Assembly (NCBI GenBank): GCA_902537895.1
Contig: CACBCU010000001.1
Span: forward strand, 1 to 55,086
Reading direction: 5' to 3'
Length of the DNA: 55,086 bases
From: an uncultured Pelagibacteraceae bacterium
GTDB taxonomy: Bacteria > Pseudomonadota > Alphaproteobacteria > Pelagibacterales > Pelagibacteraceae
The position numbers were made by a program, and so were the translations under genes. Shown piece by piece: positions 53,423 to 55,086 of the stretch (positions within the stretch are counted from its first letter, which is position 1; each line of letters begins with the position of its first letter). The notes beneath the pieces were generated by a model. That model did not search any database and was not told where the DNA came from. It worked only from the letters and a program-made list of their open reading frames with translations.

Positions 53423-55086
53423 TTAAAATTTATTACTTATTAATATGCTGGCATTATAATTTGGTATCACACTTAAAAAATCATAATTTGTAATAATTTT
53501 TAAATCTAAGTCATTCACTTTTTTAGTAAATTCTAATCCAGCATTTTTAAAATCATTTATCTTAAATGCATATTTAATTTCATCAATTGGTACATATCCT
53601 ACAGATAAATAAAGTTCATTGCTATGACCTTTGCCTCTAGCACCAAATCTTTCAAAATTTATAACTGTTGACCAGCCAGAAATTGAAGTTGTATCAATAC
53701 CATAACCAACTCTGTAATTATGTTCTGATTTATTACTTGATGTGTAATTATATAATGTGCTTGGATTGTTTACAAAATAAAACTCTGCATCAGAAGATGA
53801 GCTTAGATCTCCAACGTATTCTAACCTTCCATGATGATTTACAATTGTGTCACCTTGTTCGTCTGTCATATCAAAAAGAATTCCAATTGTTGCAATTGCA
53901 GTTTTAATTTCTTGGTCTTTATAAATTAATGCATCTGCAAGACTATTACCTATTGTAGTTTGTTCCCTTAATATTTTAAGTTTAGTGTATCCAAGATCTA
54001 ATTTAATTCCTGGATTTAAGTTAAATTTTTCATCTATAATTCTTTTTCCAAAATTAATTGAGCCAAATATTTGTTGTCCTTCTCTTTCACCTCTTAACGT
54101 ATTTCTGTTAATTACTCTTTTATGGTCAATATCGAGATGACTGATACCAATAATACCATCCGTGAAAATTTGATTGTCTCTAAGTTTTGTCTCATATAGA
54201 GCTAAGCTGTAAACATCAGTATTTACTTTTGTACCGTTACTACCAATCTGAATAACATCTGTTCCGTACTGAAAAACATAGCCATACATTTTATCTCTAT
54301 CTTCTTTTTTAATTCTGTCAGCACCTATTGAAACACCCAAGTTATGAAAATCCCTAGAGGACATATTTCGAGCATGTTTATTTCCCAAAACAATTCTTCC
54401 TTCACTCCATTCAAACCAATCATCACTATTGTAAGAACGATCCTTTTCTTTTTTTAAAGATTTTAGAGCACTAGCAAATTTTGCAACTGTTTGATTTGTA
54501 AAATCAATTTCAGCATTTAAATTAGAGAGGTTGTCTTTATTTTTATGTCTTCTTAACCATTCCATTCTATGAAATACTGGAAGTGTATTGCTTTGAATAA
54601 TACGTTTAGCTGAATCTACATTGGACTCAATAAGAGCTCTGACATCAGCGTTAACAGAAGGATCAGCACAAGTTATTGTTCCTGCGCAATCAATTTCATA
54701 TTCATGAATTTGATTTTCACCTGCAGCGTCACCATCGTCACTGGTAACGAATAATTTTGTAAAGTTTGAAGCAAATATAAATCCCATCATGTTATCTGTT
54801 CTGCTCCCTAAATCAAATGTAGTAAAAGTAGAGGATAGAGTTGTGATATCGTAAGCTGTGCTTAAAGAGTATTTGTTCATTCTTGTGTTTCCATTACCGG
54901 CGAAAAATAGCTGTGTTCCATCTGGATTGAATTGAATATTTCTCATATTGTTATCAGCACTTTCTAGGGAGTCTGAAGTTCCCCCTGGGGTAACTCCCGA
55001 TCTAAGATCAAAAGGGTTTGCTAAATCATATTGTCTCAATTTATGGTTTTCCATTCCACCAATAAACATTCGTGTTCCATCAGGTT
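53423..55086 (-). CDS. Autotransporter-type outer-membrane protein with N-terminal beta-propeller-like repeats (5' end outside the window)
   Basis: Runs off the window's right end with no start; the ATG at 55069 is internal since the frame stays open to 55086. The N-terminal visible part has repeats of the form N/PDGTxxFxxG (PDGTRMFIGG at the edge; FNPDGTQLFFAGNGN). The C-terminal roughly 280 residues alternate like an autotransporter beta-barrel and end in ...SNKF with a terminal Phe, the outer-membrane insertion signal. It lacks an obvious virulence passenger and is probably a surface or secreted protein. It converges on mtkB, 13 bases away. Confidence 0.72.
   Translation of the reverse strand, partial: PDGTRMFIGGMENHKLRQYDLANPFDLRSGVTPGGTSDSLESADNNMRNIQFNPDGTQLFFAGNGNTRMNKYSLSTAYDITTLSSTFTTFDLGSRTDNMMGFIFASNFTKLFVTSDDGDAAGENQIHEYEIDCAGTITCADPSVNADVRALIESNVDSAKRIIQSNTLPVFHRMEWLRRHKNKDNLSNLNAEIDFTNQTVAKFASALKSLKKEKDRSYNSDDWFEWSEGRIVLGNKHARNMSSRDFHNLGVSIGADRIKKEDRDKMYGYVFQYGTDVIQIGSNGTKVNTDVYSLALYETKLRDNQIFTDGIIGISHLDIDHKRVINRNTLRGEREGQQIFGSINFGKRIIDEKFNLNPGIKLDLGYTKLKILREQTTIGNSLADALIYKDQEIKTAIATIGILFDMTDEQGDTIVNHHGRLEYVGDLSSSSDAEFYFVNNPSTLYNYTSSNKSEHNYRVGYGIDTTSISGWSTVINFERFGARGKGHSNELYLSVGYVPIDEIKYAFKINDFKNAGLEFTKKVNDLDLKIITNYDFLSVIPNYNASILISNKF

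Noticed and set aside
53668..53907. 79-codon plus-strand ORF opposite the autotransporter gene
   Set aside because: Leucine/glutamine-rich shadow of the opposite-strand barrel; no start signal.
1..55086. CRISPR arrays, insertion sequences, prophage, rRNA
   Set aside because: No regularly spaced repeats, transposase motifs, inverted-repeat-bounded islands, phage genes or rRNA signatures were seen by eye.

Overview
This window looks like chromosomal DNA of a SAR11-clade alphaproteobacterium (Candidatus Pelagibacter or a close relative). The evidence is the strongly AT-rich sequence, genes packed with 1-4 base overlaps, alphaproteobacterial-type proteins throughout, TRAP and ABC uptake systems, the prpDBC set, a fused SpeD-SpeE enzyme and malyl-CoA genes. 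This placement is by recognition, not by a database search. There are 56 protein genes (two cut by the window edges) and one tRNA. I see no rRNA, CRISPR array, insertion sequence or prophage. The longest stretch without a clear gene is about 195 bases (50221-50415).

Layout. 1-6426 (+): end of map, then purB-purC-purS-purQ-purL, bolA and a monothiol glutaredoxin, probably one transcript. 6429-11607 (-): cysS-cimA-DUF1989-TrmJ-like gene, then rpsD with its own promoter. 11659-17161 (-): nadE, class II DAHP synthase, and a hexosamine group made of a GlmU acetyltransferase-only protein, GlmS and an FkbM methyltransferase. 17233-21493 (+): gph and the methylcitrate genes prpD-prpB-prpC. 21498-25379 (-): a methyltransferase, DUF1289, nrdB and nrdA. 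25540-27358 (+): phosphomannomutase, a candidate structured RNA and a DUF2061 gene. 27355-32074 (-): TauE-like permease, dusA and a DctPQM TRAP transporter. 32173-36977: CoA transferase, rpoZ with an acidic tail, an MFS carrier, a beta-hydroxyacid dehydrogenase, an FMN flavoprotein and a tiny beta-carbonic-anhydrase-like protein. 36982-42606: envelope hydrolases, gamma-carbonic anhydrase, a thioredoxin-fold protein, two glycosyltransferases and DUF6165. 42603-49104: an amino-acid ABC transporter (binding protein and two permeases, no ATPase), then speDE, a FucA-like aldolase, mtnA, mtnP and the divergent apt. 49101-55086: SGNH hydrolase, tRNA-Met, the malyl-CoA operon mcl-mtkA-mtkB, and the C-terminal part of an autotransporter-like protein.

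How the genes work together. The 44901-49104 block is a self-contained polyamine and salvage unit. SpeDE makes spermidine and releases methylthioadenosine; MtnP splits this to adenine and methylthioribose-1-P; MtnA isomerises the sugar; the aldolase probably cleaves it to dihydroxyacetone-P; Apt returns adenine to AMP. prpDBC handles propionyl-CoA. Mcl and MtkAB interconvert malate with acetyl-CoA plus glyoxylate.

The most interesting signals are mostly RNA-level and architectural: a compact hairpin RNA upstream of DUF2061; hairpins placed exactly between binding-protein and permease genes in both transporters; an mRNA start codon five bases after a tRNA; and convergent genes whose stop codons interlock in four bases.
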